Positions 36,210 through 45,794 of a DNA stretch of 62,238 nt are shown here, one piece after another (position 1 is the stretch's first letter; every line of letters starts with the position of its first letter). Location: assembly GCA_052315315.1 (NCBI GenBank), contig JBLSDE010000006.1:1-62238 (forward strand), written 5' to 3'. The notes under the pieces are model-generated. The model was not told the origin of the DNA. It searched no databases and saw only the letters and a program-made list of their open reading frames with translations. The DNA is from Cuniculiplasma sp052315315 (GTDB lineage Archaea; Thermoplasmatota; Thermoplasmata; Thermoplasmatales; Thermoplasmataceae). The translations under genes and the position numbers were made by a program.

Positions 36210-37412
36210 ATGGAAAGAAACATAGCAGTTGAATCAATCAAGCAGGTGCCGACATACAAAAGAGAAGTGGAACTTGTAGAGAGAAAGGGAATTGGACATC
36301 CAGACAGCGTCTCGGACGGAATTGCAGAGGCTGTAAGCAGAGAACTGAGCAAATATTACATTAAGGAATTTGGAAAGATACTCCACCACAACACGGATCA
36401 GGTAGAGGTTGTGGGAGGGCAGTCCTCACCAAAATTTGGAGGAGGAAGCGTTCTAGATCCAGTTTACATATTACTAAGTGGAAGGGCGACCACCACTGTT
36501 AATAATGAGAGGCTGCCAGTAAAATCGGTAGCAGTAAAGGCGGCAAAGAGATATCTGGAAAGGCAGTTCAAACACCTGGATCTGGATGGAGACGTTATGA
36601 TAGACTCAAGAATTGGTCATGGATCTGTGGATCTCAGGGATGTTTATGATACTTCAAAGCACAGGGCAAATGATACATCCTTTGGTGTTGGCTTTGCACC
36701 GTTCACTGACACAGAGAGGTTGGTAAAGGAAACTGAAAAATATATAAATGGAGAACTTAAATCCAAACTGCCTGCAATTGGGTACGATATTAAGGTAATG
36801 GGATACAGACAGGACAAGGTCATAAATCTTACAGTTGCAGCGGCATATGTAGATAAATACGTAAAGGACAGCTCTGAATATTTCTCTGTTAAGGAAGAAC
36901 TTCAAAACCTGCTTGAAGATCATGCCAAAAAGGTCACAGATGAGAACGTGAAGATATTCATAAACACAGCAGATAAGGATGGAGATAAAATAACAAGCCA
37001 CTATCTCACCGTGACAGGTCTCTCAATGGAAAACGGAGACGACGGATCAGTGGGAAGGGGAAACAGAGTTAACGGAATAATAACGCCCTATAAGCCGATG
37101 AGTATGGAGGCAGCAGCCGGAAAGAACCCTGTTACACATGTTGGTAAGCTTTACAATGTTCTTTCAAACAGGATAGCAGATAACATCGTGAAGGAAGAGG
37201 GAAATGACGTTCTCGAGGTCTATGTAAGAATAGTTTCACAGATCGGAAGAAGCATAGACAACCCGCATGTTGCAGACATACAGGTAATATATGCAGATAA
37301 TGTGGATGAATCGAAGCATAAGAAAAACATAAGGGCAATAGCAGACAATCACCTGGAGCACATATTTGATCTTACCCAGATGTTTGTGGACGAAAAGATT
37401 CCCGTATTCTGA
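36210..37412 (+). CDS. mat: S-adenosylmethionine synthetase, archaeal type
   Basis: 400 residues; makes SAM from methionine and ATP. The archaeal family differs strongly from the bacterial MetK. Visible marks are VELVERKGIGHPDSVSDGIAEA, HHNTDQVEVVGGQS, DSRIGHGSVDLRDVY, NTADKDGDKITSHYLTVTG and GDDGSVGRGNRVNGIITP. TATA-like TTTTATAAAA at 36169-36178. It is followed on the same strand by two SAM-using enzymes (a DNA methyltransferase and Tsr3), with a hydrolase gene between them. Confidence 0.96.
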   Translation: MERNIAVESIKQVPTYKREVELVERKGIGHPDSVSDGIAEAVSRELSKYYIKEFGKILHHNTDQVEVVGGQSSPKFGGGSVLDPVYILLSGRATTTVNNERLPVKSVAVKAAKRYLERQFKHLDLDGDVMIDSRIGHGSVDLRDVYDTSKHRANDTSFGVGFAPFTDTERLVKETEKYINGELKSKLPAIGYDIKVMGYRQDKVINLTVAAAYVDKYVKDSSEYFSVKEELQNLLEDHAKKVTDENVKIFINTADKDGDKITSHYLTVTGLSMENGDDGSVGRGNRVNGIITPYKPMSMEAAAGKNPVTHVGKLYNVLSNRIADNIVKEEGNDVLEVYVRIVSQIGRSIDNPHVADIQVIYADNVDESKHKKNIRAIADNHLEHIFDLTQMFVDEKIPVF

Positions 37413-37462
37413 GAATAATGGGACAACCACCTTAATATATTTTTTTTATTTACTCCACTTAA

Positions 37463-38512
37463 ATGGATAAAAATAATATAATAGACCATCTGATTTCCAT
37501 CAGAGAATCCAGCAATATAGAAAATTCAAGAGAGATCGCAAATTCAATTTTAAGAGAAATGGAAGGGGAAAGTGAGTCTTCTGATCACTATTATATCATA
37601 TCTGATTTGAGGAAAATAGTTGAATCTCAATCCCAGGAAAGGGCTTCCCACTATGCATCAAGGGCCATCAAATCTCTCACGGAGGTAAGAAAGGGAAAAA
37701 TTAACGATATAGACCTTAACAGATGGCGTGAATATGATCACATAATCACAGACAGCCTCTGGATAATGGAAAAGAGGGAGAGATCGGGGTCTCACAACGC
37801 TGAATACTGGGGTAATTTCATTCCTCAGATACCCGCACAGATGATTGAAAGATATACCAGGAAAGGAGAGTGGGTTCTGGATACCTTTCTTGGCGGCGGA
37901 ACCACACTTATAGAGTGCAGAAGAAAGGGGAGGAATGGTGTGGGCATAGAGTTATCAAAAAGAGCAGTGGAAATGGCAGAAAATAATATAAAAAAACAGG
38001 AAAATCCTGCTGGAGTGATTACTGAAATAATTCAGGGAGATTCAACAAAAATAGACTATGAAGAGCTTATGGAAAAAATTGGTATTAAGGAGTTCCAGAT
38101 CGCATTTATTCATCCTCCCTATTGGGATATAATAAGATTTTCCGAAGAGGAAGGTGATCTTTCCAATGCACCTGCACTGGAAGATTTTCTTTCAAAAATA
38201 AGAATCGTAGGAGAAAAGGTCTTCAGGGTGTTGCAGAAGGGAAGGATGGCCATACTTGTCATCGGGGACAAGTATGATAATGGGCAGATCATACCTCTTG
38301 GTTTTTATTCAATGAAGGAAATGCTTGATTGTGGTTTCAGTCTGAAATCAATAATTGTGAAAAACTTTGAAAAAACAAAGGGAAAAAACAATCAGGAAGA
38401 ACTGTGGAGGTACAGGGCCCTTGTTGGTAATTTCTTCGTCTTTAAACATGAATACATATTTGTGTTTGAGAAGAAACTTAAGGGCAGAAACTATAAAAAA
38501 TCACAAAAATAA
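37463..38512 (+). CDS. DNA methyltransferase of the N4/N6 amino-methylase type, solitary
   Basis: 349 residues. Motif I is WVLDTFLGGGTTLIECRRKGRNGVGIEL (about 137-163), with the SAM-binding GGGT loop and acidic Glu163. The catalytic motif IV is FIHPPYWDII with HPPYW at 217-221, where the usual forms are (D/N/S)PPYW. The N-terminal 100 residues are helical and may recognise the target. No restriction endonuclease gene lies nearby, so it is an orphan. A structural RNA or tRNA guanine methyltransferase is an alternative, since the HPPYW form is unusual. Confidence 0.75.
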   Translation: MDKNNIIDHLISIRESSNIENSREIANSILREMEGESESSDHYYIISDLRKIVESQSQERASHYASRAIKSLTEVRKGKINDIDLNRWREYDHIITDSLWIMEKRERSGSHNAEYWGNFIPQIPAQMIERYTRKGEWVLDTFLGGGTTLIECRRKGRNGVGIELSKRAVEMAENNIKKQENPAGVITEIIQGDSTKIDYEELMEKIGIKEFQIAFIHPPYWDIIRFSEEEGDLSNAPALEDFLSKIRIVGEKVFRVLQKGRMAILVIGDKYDNGQIIPLGFYSMKEMLDCGFSLKSIIVKNFEKTKGKNNQEELWRYRALVGNFFVFKHEYIFVFEKKLKGRNYKKSQK

Positions 38513-38540
38513 TAATTGTATCCCCATTCTATACCATTAT

Positions 38541-39335
38541 ATGACTCAGGAAGAGAATTTTTTTGTGGCCAAGGATGGGCACTTTACCCTTGATCCTGGT
38601 GCCTATTTTGGAATAACTCCAAGGAATGTATGGTCAAGGCATTTTTCACTGAACGAACAGTACAGGGTTGAACTGAGGGCCAACATTCCTGTAATAGAAG
38701 AAGATGGGAGAGTATACCTCATAGATGGTGGTCTGGGAAGCGAACCTGATGTAAATACTGTGAAATGGTTTCAATGCAGAAAGGATCAAGACCTTCTGCT
38801 TGAATTAAGATCCAGGGGCATAGAAAAAATTCACGGGATATTCCAGTCTCATCTCCATTTTGATCACATGGGGCATACATTCAGGGATTTTAAGGATGCA
38901 CCAATCTACGTGGCAAACACAGAAATTGGCAATATGAAATATCCTAACGAGTTATCCAGGGGCAGTTACCTTCCATGGGACACATTCTATAATTCTGCAA
39001 AAATAATACCACTCTTTGGCAACAGGGATATTGGAAATTTCAGTATCATAAGAACATCCGGGCACACGACCGGGCATCAGGCCATAATATACAGAAACCA
39101 CTCCACCAGAATACTTTACGCGGGAGATATTATACCATCATCCTTTCACCTGAAGCCGTCAAGGATCACTGCCATCGATTCCATGCCCCTCAGCACATTG
39201 CAGATTAAGAAGGATCTTCTCAGAAAGGCCATTGATGAGAAATTGCTTGTAATCTTCTCCCATGACACAGAGCATTCAGGTGCATTCATAGGCGGTGACC
39301 CATCTGATCCAAAAGTTCTGGAATTTTATGACTGA
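38541..39335 (+). CDS. Metallo-beta-lactamase-fold hydrolase, lactonase-like
   Basis: 264 residues from ATG 38541; longer in-frame starts run back into the methyltransferase gene and look non-coding. The metal motif is QSHLHFDHMGH (His104, His106, Asp108, His109), followed by TSGHTTGHQ, YAGDII and a late FSHDTEH. This spacing is that of the dinuclear-zinc hydrolases including AHL-lactonases. The real substrate is unknown. N-terminal strands carry YFGITPRNVWSRHF. Confidence 0.82.
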   Translation: MTQEENFFVAKDGHFTLDPGAYFGITPRNVWSRHFSLNEQYRVELRANIPVIEEDGRVYLIDGGLGSEPDVNTVKWFQCRKDQDLLLELRSRGIEKIHGIFQSHLHFDHMGHTFRDFKDAPIYVANTEIGNMKYPNELSRGSYLPWDTFYNSAKIIPLFGNRDIGNFSIIRTSGHTTGHQAIIYRNHSTRILYAGDIIPSSFHLKPSRITAIDSMPLSTLQIKKDLLRKAIDEKLLVIFSHDTEHSGAFIGGDPSDPKVLEFYD

Positions 39336-39377
39336 ATTATCCAAACTTTAAATTTACTGTGGAGATAATGATTTGAA

Positions 39378-39884
39378 ATGCCTCAGATTCCCAGAATTGC
39401 CTACATAGATCTTAAACAGGACGATCCTAAAAAATCCACAATGCGAAAGCTGCGAGATTTGGGAATTTCTGTTGAAGTTTCAACAAGAAATATGAACAGA
39501 TATATGATTCTCAGAGCTGATGCGAAAAATGTTATACTCCACAGGGATAATACTGTTGTTGAAAGGGGAATTCTTATTATAGAAGGCTCCTGGAAGAAGG
39601 GAGATCTCCTCTATAAGATTCATGGCAATGTGGAGAGAAAGCTTCCAATACTTATTGCTTCCAATCCCGTAAACTATGGAAAGAAGGAGAAATTATCATC
39701 AGCAGAAGCCCTGTGTGCAGCTCTTTTCATTACAGGATACAGGGATTTATCCAGATATGTAATGGGGAAGTTTCACTGGGGCCATACATTTTTTGAACTC
39801 AACGGAAATCTTCTTGAAGAATATTCTGGGGCTGAAAGCGAGGAGGAAGTGGAACAGATAGAGAGAGATTATGGTCTCTTATAG
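39378..39884 (+). CDS. tsr3: Tsr3, 18S/16S rRNA aminocarboxypropyltransferase
   Basis: 168 residues. Tsr3 transfers the 3-amino-3-carboxypropyl group of SAM to a hypermodified uridine of small-subunit rRNA. Family marks: IAYIDLKQDDPKKSTMRKL at the start, a strand IIEGSWKKGD where homologues have DCSWK, RKLPILIASNPVNYGKKEKLSSAEALCAAL (the SAM-contacting signature), and KFHWGHTFFELN near the end. It sits two genes behind mat. Confidence is high on the NPVNYGK signature. Confidence 0.88.
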   Translation: MPQIPRIAYIDLKQDDPKKSTMRKLRDLGISVEVSTRNMNRYMILRADAKNVILHRDNTVVERGILIIEGSWKKGDLLYKIHGNVERKLPILIASNPVNYGKKEKLSSAEALCAALFITGYRDLSRYVMGKFHWGHTFFELNGNLLEEYSGAESEEEVEQIERDYGLL

Positions 39885-39950
39885 GTCTCCCTTAAATAAG
39901 ATAAGGGTAAAACCAAATAAATTTAGTATTATGTGATTATTGAGATAAGC

Positions 39951-42347
39951 ATGATGGAGAATAAGGCTGATTTTCAAAGTTATGATCTGGAAATGGAGAT
40001 AGACGAAAGGGAAAAGACAATCAAAGGAGAGGTCAGGATTAATCTTGAAAACAGAGCAGAAAAACTGTATCTGGATATGGATGAAATAGAAGTGAACAGT
40101 TTGGAAATAGACGGAAAATCTTCTGACTTCAAGGTACTAAATGATGGGAAGATTCTTGAAATTCAAACAGGTACGGGAAGAAGAGCAGTCACTTTGAAAT
40201 ACAAGGGAAAGGTTAATGAAAAACTTTCAGGACTCTATGAGGCAAAGTATAAGGGAGGCTCAATTCTTACAACCCAGTTCGAAAGTACTGGTGCCAGAAG
40301 AGTCTTTCCATGTGCGGATAACCCCTCTTCCAAGGCAATTTTCCATATAACACTAATAATAAATTCTGAACTTGAAGCTATTTCAAACATGCCTGTTGAA
40401 TCTGAAAAAGTGAGGCCCGATGGAAAGAAAATTGTTAAATTCATGGAGACTCCAAGAATGTCAACATATCTCATATATCTGGGAATAGGCAACTTCTCAA
40501 CAAAGGAAGGGGAATCGGGAAGAACAAAGATTATATTGACAGCTCCAAGAGGGCATCTCACAGACTCAGATTTTCCCATAGAGATAACCTCTGAAGTTTT
40601 GAAGAGATTCAATGGTTATTTCCAGATAGATTATGTATTACCAAAGGTCCACATAATCTCAGTTCCAGAATTTGCAGCTGGTGCCATGGAGAACTGGGGT
40701 GCCATAACTTTCAGGGAAATATATCTCAATATAGACAAATCCACAAGCTTATCAACATACAAGGCCACGGCCGAGGTAATCGCCCACGAACTTGCGCATC
40801 AGTGGTTTGGCAATCTTGTCACAATGAAATGGTGGAACGATCTGTGGTTAAATGAAAGCTTTGCAACGTTCATGAGTTATAAGGTCATTCAGGAGATCAA
40901 AGGAAAATGGAACCCTGTGGGGGATCAAATATTCCTGAGAACAGAAGGGGCTCTGAAAAACGATTCATTCGAATTAACACATCCAATAGATGCAAAGGTA
41001 AATGACCCCTCAGAAATTGCAGAGATATTTGATGAAATATCCTATGGAAAAGGTTCAAGCATACTGAGGATGATAGAGACATACATGGGAGAGGAGAACT
41101 TCAGGAAGGGAATCGTATCGTACTTGAGCAGGTTCAAGTATTCCAACGCAGAAGGAAAAGATCTATGGAAAAGCCTTGAGGAAGAATCGGGAATGGAAGT
41201 TTCCAAAATAATGGAGGCATGGATAAGGAAAGAGGGTTATCCAATCATTCAAGCCCAGCTTTCCGGGGACAAGGTGAAACTGAAGCAGGGGAGGTTTTAC
41301 GGAACCGGAAAGATTGACTTCCAAAATATATGGCCAGTTCCAATGGTTATTAAACGAAAGAACCAATATGAAAGCATTCTTCTGGAAAAGGGAGAAGAGG
41401 AGATTGATGCAAGGGATATCGTATCATTCAATGGCAAATCTGCCGGCTTTTATCGGGTATTCCTTTCAGGGGAACTTTCCAATCATGTGTTGGCAAACTC
41501 AAAAATGATGAACGAGTTTGAGGCATACAATTTCCTTTCAGACAATTTTGCAATGTTTTCCGCCGGGCATATTGATTTTGTTCAGTATGACGAGAGAATG
41601 GGATCCCTATGGGACAGGGAGGAACCACTGGTAATAAGGGAAATATCCAGGGAACTTGATCTTCTTTTCACACTGTCAAGAGGAGGAAATATAATAGGAA
41701 AAAGAATTGAGGATTTCTACCAGAAACACAGAAACATGAAGAGTGAAGATCCAGAAGACCCAAACGTAAAAATAGCCTATAATGGAATGCTGGCCCTATA
41801 TTCCAGGGCTGGAGAAGGCTATAGAAGGGAGCTGGCCTCAAAATTTGAGAGATTCCTTGATGAAGAACCTGAAGCGAGAGCCATGATAGGAAGGGCCTAT
41901 GCAGCAGAGGATGGCAAGGCAGAAAAGATAATTGAAATAATGGAAAAGGCAAAGAATGACGAAGACAGAGTGAAACTTATCGCAGCCCTGGGTTCTCTGA
42001 AAAGGAGAGAGGAACTGGAAATTGGATTTGAATTCGTGATGAAGGGGGGAATAAAGAAGCAGGATCTTCCATCCTATTTCCTGAGTCTTGGCACAAATAT
42101 ATATCACAGGGAATTTTTCAACAAAAGTTTCAATGGGATAATGGGAAAGTTGGAATCCGTATTCGAAGCATCCAGAACCACGACCAGAACTGTTGAGAAT
42201 ACACTGCCATTCACAACACTGGAAGATGACCATATTCTTGAAGAGATTGGTAGTGCCCCTGAAATGGCAAAGTATGAGAAGACCATGAAAAGGGTCAGGG
42301 AAATCAGAAAAATATATCAGAATGTGGCAAAATCAATATCTCAATGA
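39951..42347 (+). CDS. M1-family aminopeptidase, tricorn-interacting factor F2/F3 type
   Basis: About 798 residues from ATG 39951; GTG 39933 is in frame, but an AATAAATTTA box 26-30 bases upstream fits the ATG. Zinc aminopeptidase that trims peptides released by the tricorn protease or proteasome, as known for Thermoplasma F2 and F3. The exopeptidase motif is GAMENWGAITFRE (about 238-250), the zinc site HELAHQWFGNLVTMKWWNDLWLNESFA (HExxH and the distal Glu), and the catalytic Tyr in DEISYGKGSSILRMIE. The C-terminal ERAP-like helical domain occupies the last 350 residues. Good fit to a protein-degrading lifestyle. Confidence 0.94.
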   Translation: MMENKADFQSYDLEMEIDEREKTIKGEVRINLENRAEKLYLDMDEIEVNSLEIDGKSSDFKVLNDGKILEIQTGTGRRAVTLKYKGKVNEKLSGLYEAKYKGGSILTTQFESTGARRVFPCADNPSSKAIFHITLIINSELEAISNMPVESEKVRPDGKKIVKFMETPRMSTYLIYLGIGNFSTKEGESGRTKIILTAPRGHLTDSDFPIEITSEVLKRFNGYFQIDYVLPKVHIISVPEFAAGAMENWGAITFREIYLNIDKSTSLSTYKATAEVIAHELAHQWFGNLVTMKWWNDLWLNESFATFMSYKVIQEIKGKWNPVGDQIFLRTEGALKNDSFELTHPIDAKVNDPSEIAEIFDEISYGKGSSILRMIETYMGEENFRKGIVSYLSRFKYSNAEGKDLWKSLEEESGMEVSKIMEAWIRKEGYPIIQAQLSGDKVKLKQGRFYGTGKIDFQNIWPVPMVIKRKNQYESILLEKGEEEIDARDIVSFNGKSAGFYRVFLSGELSNHVLANSKMMNEFEAYNFLSDNFAMFSAGHIDFVQYDERMGSLWDREEPLVIREISRELDLLFTLSRGGNIIGKRIEDFYQKHRNMKSEDPEDPNVKIAYNGMLALYSRAGEGYRRELASKFERFLDEEPEARAMIGRAYAAEDGKAEKIIEIMEKAKNDEDRVKLIAALGSLKRREELEIGFEFVMKGGIKKQDLPSYFLSLGTNIYHREFFNKSFNGIMGKLESVFEASRTTTRTVENTLPFTTLEDDHILEEIGSAPEMAKYEKTMKRVREIRKIYQNVAKSISQ

Positions 42348-42433
42348 ACATCAAATTATTTTTCATTATCCCAATTGTTTTCCAAATATCTATAAGTGAA
42401 TTTAAATTATTTCTCCTCTGATTGTGATAAATT

Positions 42434-42946
42434 TTATCTGTATTTTTCAGACTGTCTGTTTCTCTCCCTTCTTCCCATATCGAAGTGGTATATGAGCAGT
42501 ATAATGCCAATAACCAGTACAGTAAGACCCAAGTATGCACCAGCTTCAAGATAGTACGGAAGTGTACCAAGATGAACACTTATACTTGAACTTTTATTGC
42601 CTCTGTTCAGTACGTAAAGATGCCATTCTCCACTCTGGGTGGCCACCATAGACTTTGACACTCCCGACCCTGTAAAATTTGCTTCGAGAAATTTTTCCCC
42701 GTTCGGAGATTTGAGGTATGTGGTAAAATTATTGGACGTATTGCTCCTCACCTCAACTGTATAGCTTAAGGGTTCCCCTGCAGAGGTGTTGATTGAAAAT
42801 ATGAGTGGCGAAGAATTTGTGGAATCCTGGTTAGTGAAACTGTTGATTGTATTGTAAATACCAAATATGGAAACACTGAAAACTACCACTGACACAACCA
42901 GAAGTATTATGCCAATTTTCAGTGCGTTTTCACTCCTAAGAAACAT
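42434..42946 (-). CDS. Two-helix membrane protein with an extracellular beta domain
   Basis: 170 residues: an N-terminal helix (about 9-32), an outside domain of about 100 residues rich in Ser/Asn/Thr with N-x-S/T sites (TSAGEPLSYTVEVRSNTSNN, GEWHLYVLNRGNKSSSISVHL), and a C-terminal helix (about 132-155) with a basic tail. The strand pattern and the WHLYVLN segment recall a GOLD/emp24-like or PPC-like beta sandwich. I assign no function. It follows valS on the same strand after a 27-base gap. Confidence 0.7.
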   Translation of the reverse strand: MFLRSENALKIGIILLVVSVVVFSVSIFGIYNTINSFTNQDSTNSSPLIFSINTSAGEPLSYTVEVRSNTSNNFTTYLKSPNGEKFLEANFTGSGVSKSMVATQSGEWHLYVLNRGNKSSSISVHLGTLPYYLEAGAYLGLTVLVIGIILLIYHFDMGRRERNRQSEKYR

Positions 42947-42973
42947 CTCTAAACCATATCTCCATGCTAATAT

Positions 42974-45313
42974 TTATTTTAATACTTCTATTCTTTCACT
43001 TTCAGATTGCCTGAACACAATATTATCCTCTCTCAGGGTTTTCCTTATTATGTTAATTTGAAGATCATCTGGCATTTTGGAGGTTTCAACAGAGAAGCCA
43101 CTGTAAGTCTCCCTTGTTGATTTCAATCTGCTCCTCTCCTTTCTTATTTTTTCAATCACATCAAGAACTCTGCCGAATTCATTATAGTCTTCATCAAAGC
43201 CACCTACAACTTCAGGCCATCCTGCAGAGTGAACAGATTCCTTCATTCCAAGCATACTGTAAGCCTCTTCTGTTATGAATGGGGCAATAGGTGCATACAT
43301 CTTCATTATGGCTGATGCGAATTCCCTGGCACAGGCACCTATCTCACCTTTCTGTTCTTCTGATCCGTTCTGGGAGTAATATTTAATCATTTCAAGGTAG
43401 TTGTCGCAGAAGTTCTGCCAGAACAGGTTGTCAATTTCCAGTCTTGCTTTTGAGATCTCAAAGGAGTCATATGCCATCTGAACCTTTTCAATTGTTCTGT
43501 CCACTGCGGCTCTCATCCAACGGTTGAATGGAAGTGTATACTTCCTCTCATTTGAGCCTTCCGGAAGGGATGATACAAGCTTTATTGCGTTGTATATCTT
43601 CACCACAGTCCTCTTACCTCTGACCAGTTCCTGATCCCTGAGGTTAATATCTTCATAAATGGATGATGAAGTTGCCCAGAATCTTGTGGCATCTGCCCCG
43701 TATTTTGCAATTATCTCCTCTGGATATACAACATTTCCCTTGCTTTTACTCATCTTCTCCCCTTTGGAATCAAAAACATTTCCACTGATTATGATTTCAT
43801 TCCAGGGTATATTGCTGTAATGAATCAATGATCTGTATATGGTGGTGAAAGCCCAGGTGGTAATTATATCGTGACCCTGGAATCTTGCGGACATGGGGTA
43901 GTGATCCTTAAGGTTTGCATGATTCATTGCAAGAGTAGGTGATATGGATGATGTAAACCAGGTGTCGAGAACATCCCTCTCCGGTGTTAGATCCTTTGAA
44001 CCGCATTTACTGCATTGTAGATCATTTTCAAGCCTTGGATCAATGGGCAATCTTTCCTTTGGAGGAATAACCACTGAATTGCAGGAATTACAGTAGAACA
44101 CAGGGATCGGAATTCCCAGAATCCTCTGTCTTGATATGCACCAGTCCCACTTCAGGCCCTCTATCCAGTTTTCATACCTTACCCTCATGAATTCGGGATA
44201 CCATTTAATCTTCCTTCCCTGTTCAATCAGTTCATCCTTAAGATCCAGATACTTGAGGTACCATTGCTGGCTCACGCCTATTTCTATTGGAGTTCCGCAT
44301 CTTTCGTGAGTATTGACTGAGTGTGTAATTTTCTCTCTTTTTACTTCATAGCCTTGCTCTTTCAGTACCTCCTTTATCTTCCTTCTGGCATCATCAATTT
44401 TCATTCCTTCCAGAATGCCCCCGTCACGAATGTGACCGCGGTCGTCTATTATTTCTTTTAATTCCAGATCATGGTCTTTCCAGATCTCATAATCGTTCTG
44501 ATCTCCGAAGGTACATATCATTTCAGCTCCAGTACCCTTATCCATTAAGACTCGTTTGTCGCTTATGAGCGGTACCTCCCCGCCATATATTGGAATCTTA
44601 AACTTAACACCCTGCATCTCCCCAATCCTTTTGTCCTCAGGATTTACTGCAATTGCCACGCATGCAGAAAGCATTTCCGGTCTCGTTGTTGCTATTATGA
44701 TCTCCCTGTTGTCCTCTGACTTAAATCTCAGATATACAAAATCGGTCTCTCTCTGGGAATCTTCCATTTCAATCTGGGATATTGCTGTTCTGCAGGTTGT
44801 GCATTTTACAGTCATTCCGTATTCCCTGTAGGCCCTTCCCGAATTATACAGGTCCAAGAACATAGTCTGTGCAATTTTCCAGGATTCCCTGGAATAGGTA
44901 TTATAGGCATTATCCAGATCCGCGCTCATTCCCACTCTGCTGAAGAAAGCCCTCATTTTTTCAATTGCCTCACCAGATACTCTTGTGCATGCTTCTATTA
45001 CTTCATTTAATTCCATTTTGTATGTGTTTATCTTCAGTTCTTTTTCCACGAATCTCTCTGTGGCCAGACCATTATTATCAAAACCAAAAGGATAAAAAAC
45101 TCTGAAACCTCTCATTCTCTTATATCTGGCAATTATGTCCTGATGTGGATATGAATAGGCATGGCCCATGTGCAGTGAACCAGAGACAGTTGGCGGCGGA
45201 GTGTCTATGGAAAATATCCTTCCTTTTCCTTCATTTTCAAACTTAATGTGGTCCCGTTCCTTCTCCCATGCCTTTTGCCATTTTGTCTCCATCTGTTCCA
45301 CATCGAAATCCAT
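42974..45313 (-). CDS. valS: Valyl-tRNA synthetase
   Basis: 779 residues, at the short end for ValS. It charges tRNA-Val and edits mischarged threonine. HIGH-type motif is PPTVSGSLHMGHAYSYPHQD (about 38-57), KMSKS is KGEKMSKSKGN (near 530). The editing CP1 domain has ATTRPEMLSACVAIAVNPED, zinc-binding cysteines CTTC and CNSC...CSKCGSKD, and the anticodon-binding helical domain follows. The C-terminal tRNA-binding coiled coil of bacterial ValS is largely absent. Divergent from the DtdA operon, so two translation quality-control genes share one 58-base promoter gap. Confidence 0.96.
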   Translation of the reverse strand: MDFDVEQMETKWQKAWEKERDHIKFENEGKGRIFSIDTPPPTVSGSLHMGHAYSYPHQDIIARYKRMRGFRVFYPFGFDNNGLATERFVEKELKINTYKMELNEVIEACTRVSGEAIEKMRAFFSRVGMSADLDNAYNTYSRESWKIAQTMFLDLYNSGRAYREYGMTVKCTTCRTAISQIEMEDSQRETDFVYLRFKSEDNREIIIATTRPEMLSACVAIAVNPEDKRIGEMQGVKFKIPIYGGEVPLISDKRVLMDKGTGAEMICTFGDQNDYEIWKDHDLELKEIIDDRGHIRDGGILEGMKIDDARRKIKEVLKEQGYEVKREKITHSVNTHERCGTPIEIGVSQQWYLKYLDLKDELIEQGRKIKWYPEFMRVRYENWIEGLKWDWCISRQRILGIPIPVFYCNSCNSVVIPPKERLPIDPRLENDLQCSKCGSKDLTPERDVLDTWFTSSISPTLAMNHANLKDHYPMSARFQGHDIITTWAFTTIYRSLIHYSNIPWNEIIISGNVFDSKGEKMSKSKGNVVYPEEIIAKYGADATRFWATSSSIYEDINLRDQELVRGKRTVVKIYNAIKLVSSLPEGSNERKYTLPFNRWMRAAVDRTIEKVQMAYDSFEISKARLEIDNLFWQNFCDNYLEMIKYYSQNGSEEQKGEIGACAREFASAIMKMYAPIAPFITEEAYSMLGMKESVHSAGWPEVVGGFDEDYNEFGRVLDVIEKIRKERSRLKSTRETYSGFSVETSKMPDDLQINIIRKTLREDNIVFRQSESERIEVLK

Positions 45314-45371
45314 AGGAAGCTAATTTAAAACTTTTTAAAACACTTTCCCTATATGGGTTCAATGTGATAGT

Positions 45372-45794
45372 ATGCCAGATCAGGAAGAGGTAATTATAAG
45401 AGAAATGAAGAAGAGAAATACAAATCTCAGAAAGGATTTTAGCCAGCTTGGCAAAAAAACCAATCATGCAAATATCTCAATGATAGTTGATGAGATAATT
45501 TCAGCTATGGAAAAATACTCCTCATGCCTTGAAAAGAGAGGCACCTCTGTTATTCTACCAAAAAAGGAGGACCTTGGAATCTCTCTCTTCAGGAAAGTTA
45601 AGGATCCGGATCCTGAGAGTTTACAGAGTGTTTTGCTATATGTATCAGGAAAACTGATGAATGAGGTTGAAGCGGACAAAAACCTTACAAAGGATATGAA
45701 ATCTGAATGTATTGATAGGTATATTGACGGTCTGGAAACCCTGAGAATTCATATTGAACATCTTTATCACAATCTGGTGGAGAAACAGTTATGA
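45372..45794 (+). CDS. Helical protein of unknown function coupled to dtdA
   Basis: 140 residues, predicted all-helical (ANISMIVDEIISAMEKYSSCL, MNEVEADKNLTKDMKSECIDRYIDG, LRIHIEHLYHNLVEKQL). I recognise no family. Its TGA overlaps the ATG of dtdA (ATGA), so translation is coupled. The pairing suggests a role in translation or tRNA handling, which is only context. Confidence 0.7.
   Translation: MPDQEEVIIREMKKRNTNLRKDFSQLGKKTNHANISMIVDEIISAMEKYSSCLEKRGTSVILPKKEDLGISLFRKVKDPDPESLQSVLLYVSGKLMNEVEADKNLTKDMKSECIDRYIDGLETLRIHIEHLYHNLVEKQL

Noticed and set aside
36654..37001. 115-codon minus-strand frame opposite mat
   Set aside because: Cys/Ile/Tyr-rich antisense of a conserved enzyme with no independent support.
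38367..38540. Upstream extension of the metallo-hydrolase
   Set aside because: The extra residues are antiparallel-frame noise within the methyltransferase gene; ATG 38541 fits the family start.
41838..42233. 131-codon minus-strand frame opposite the M1 aminopeptidase
   Set aside because: Antisense to a well-supported ERAP-like domain, Phe/Cys/Ser-rich, no motif.
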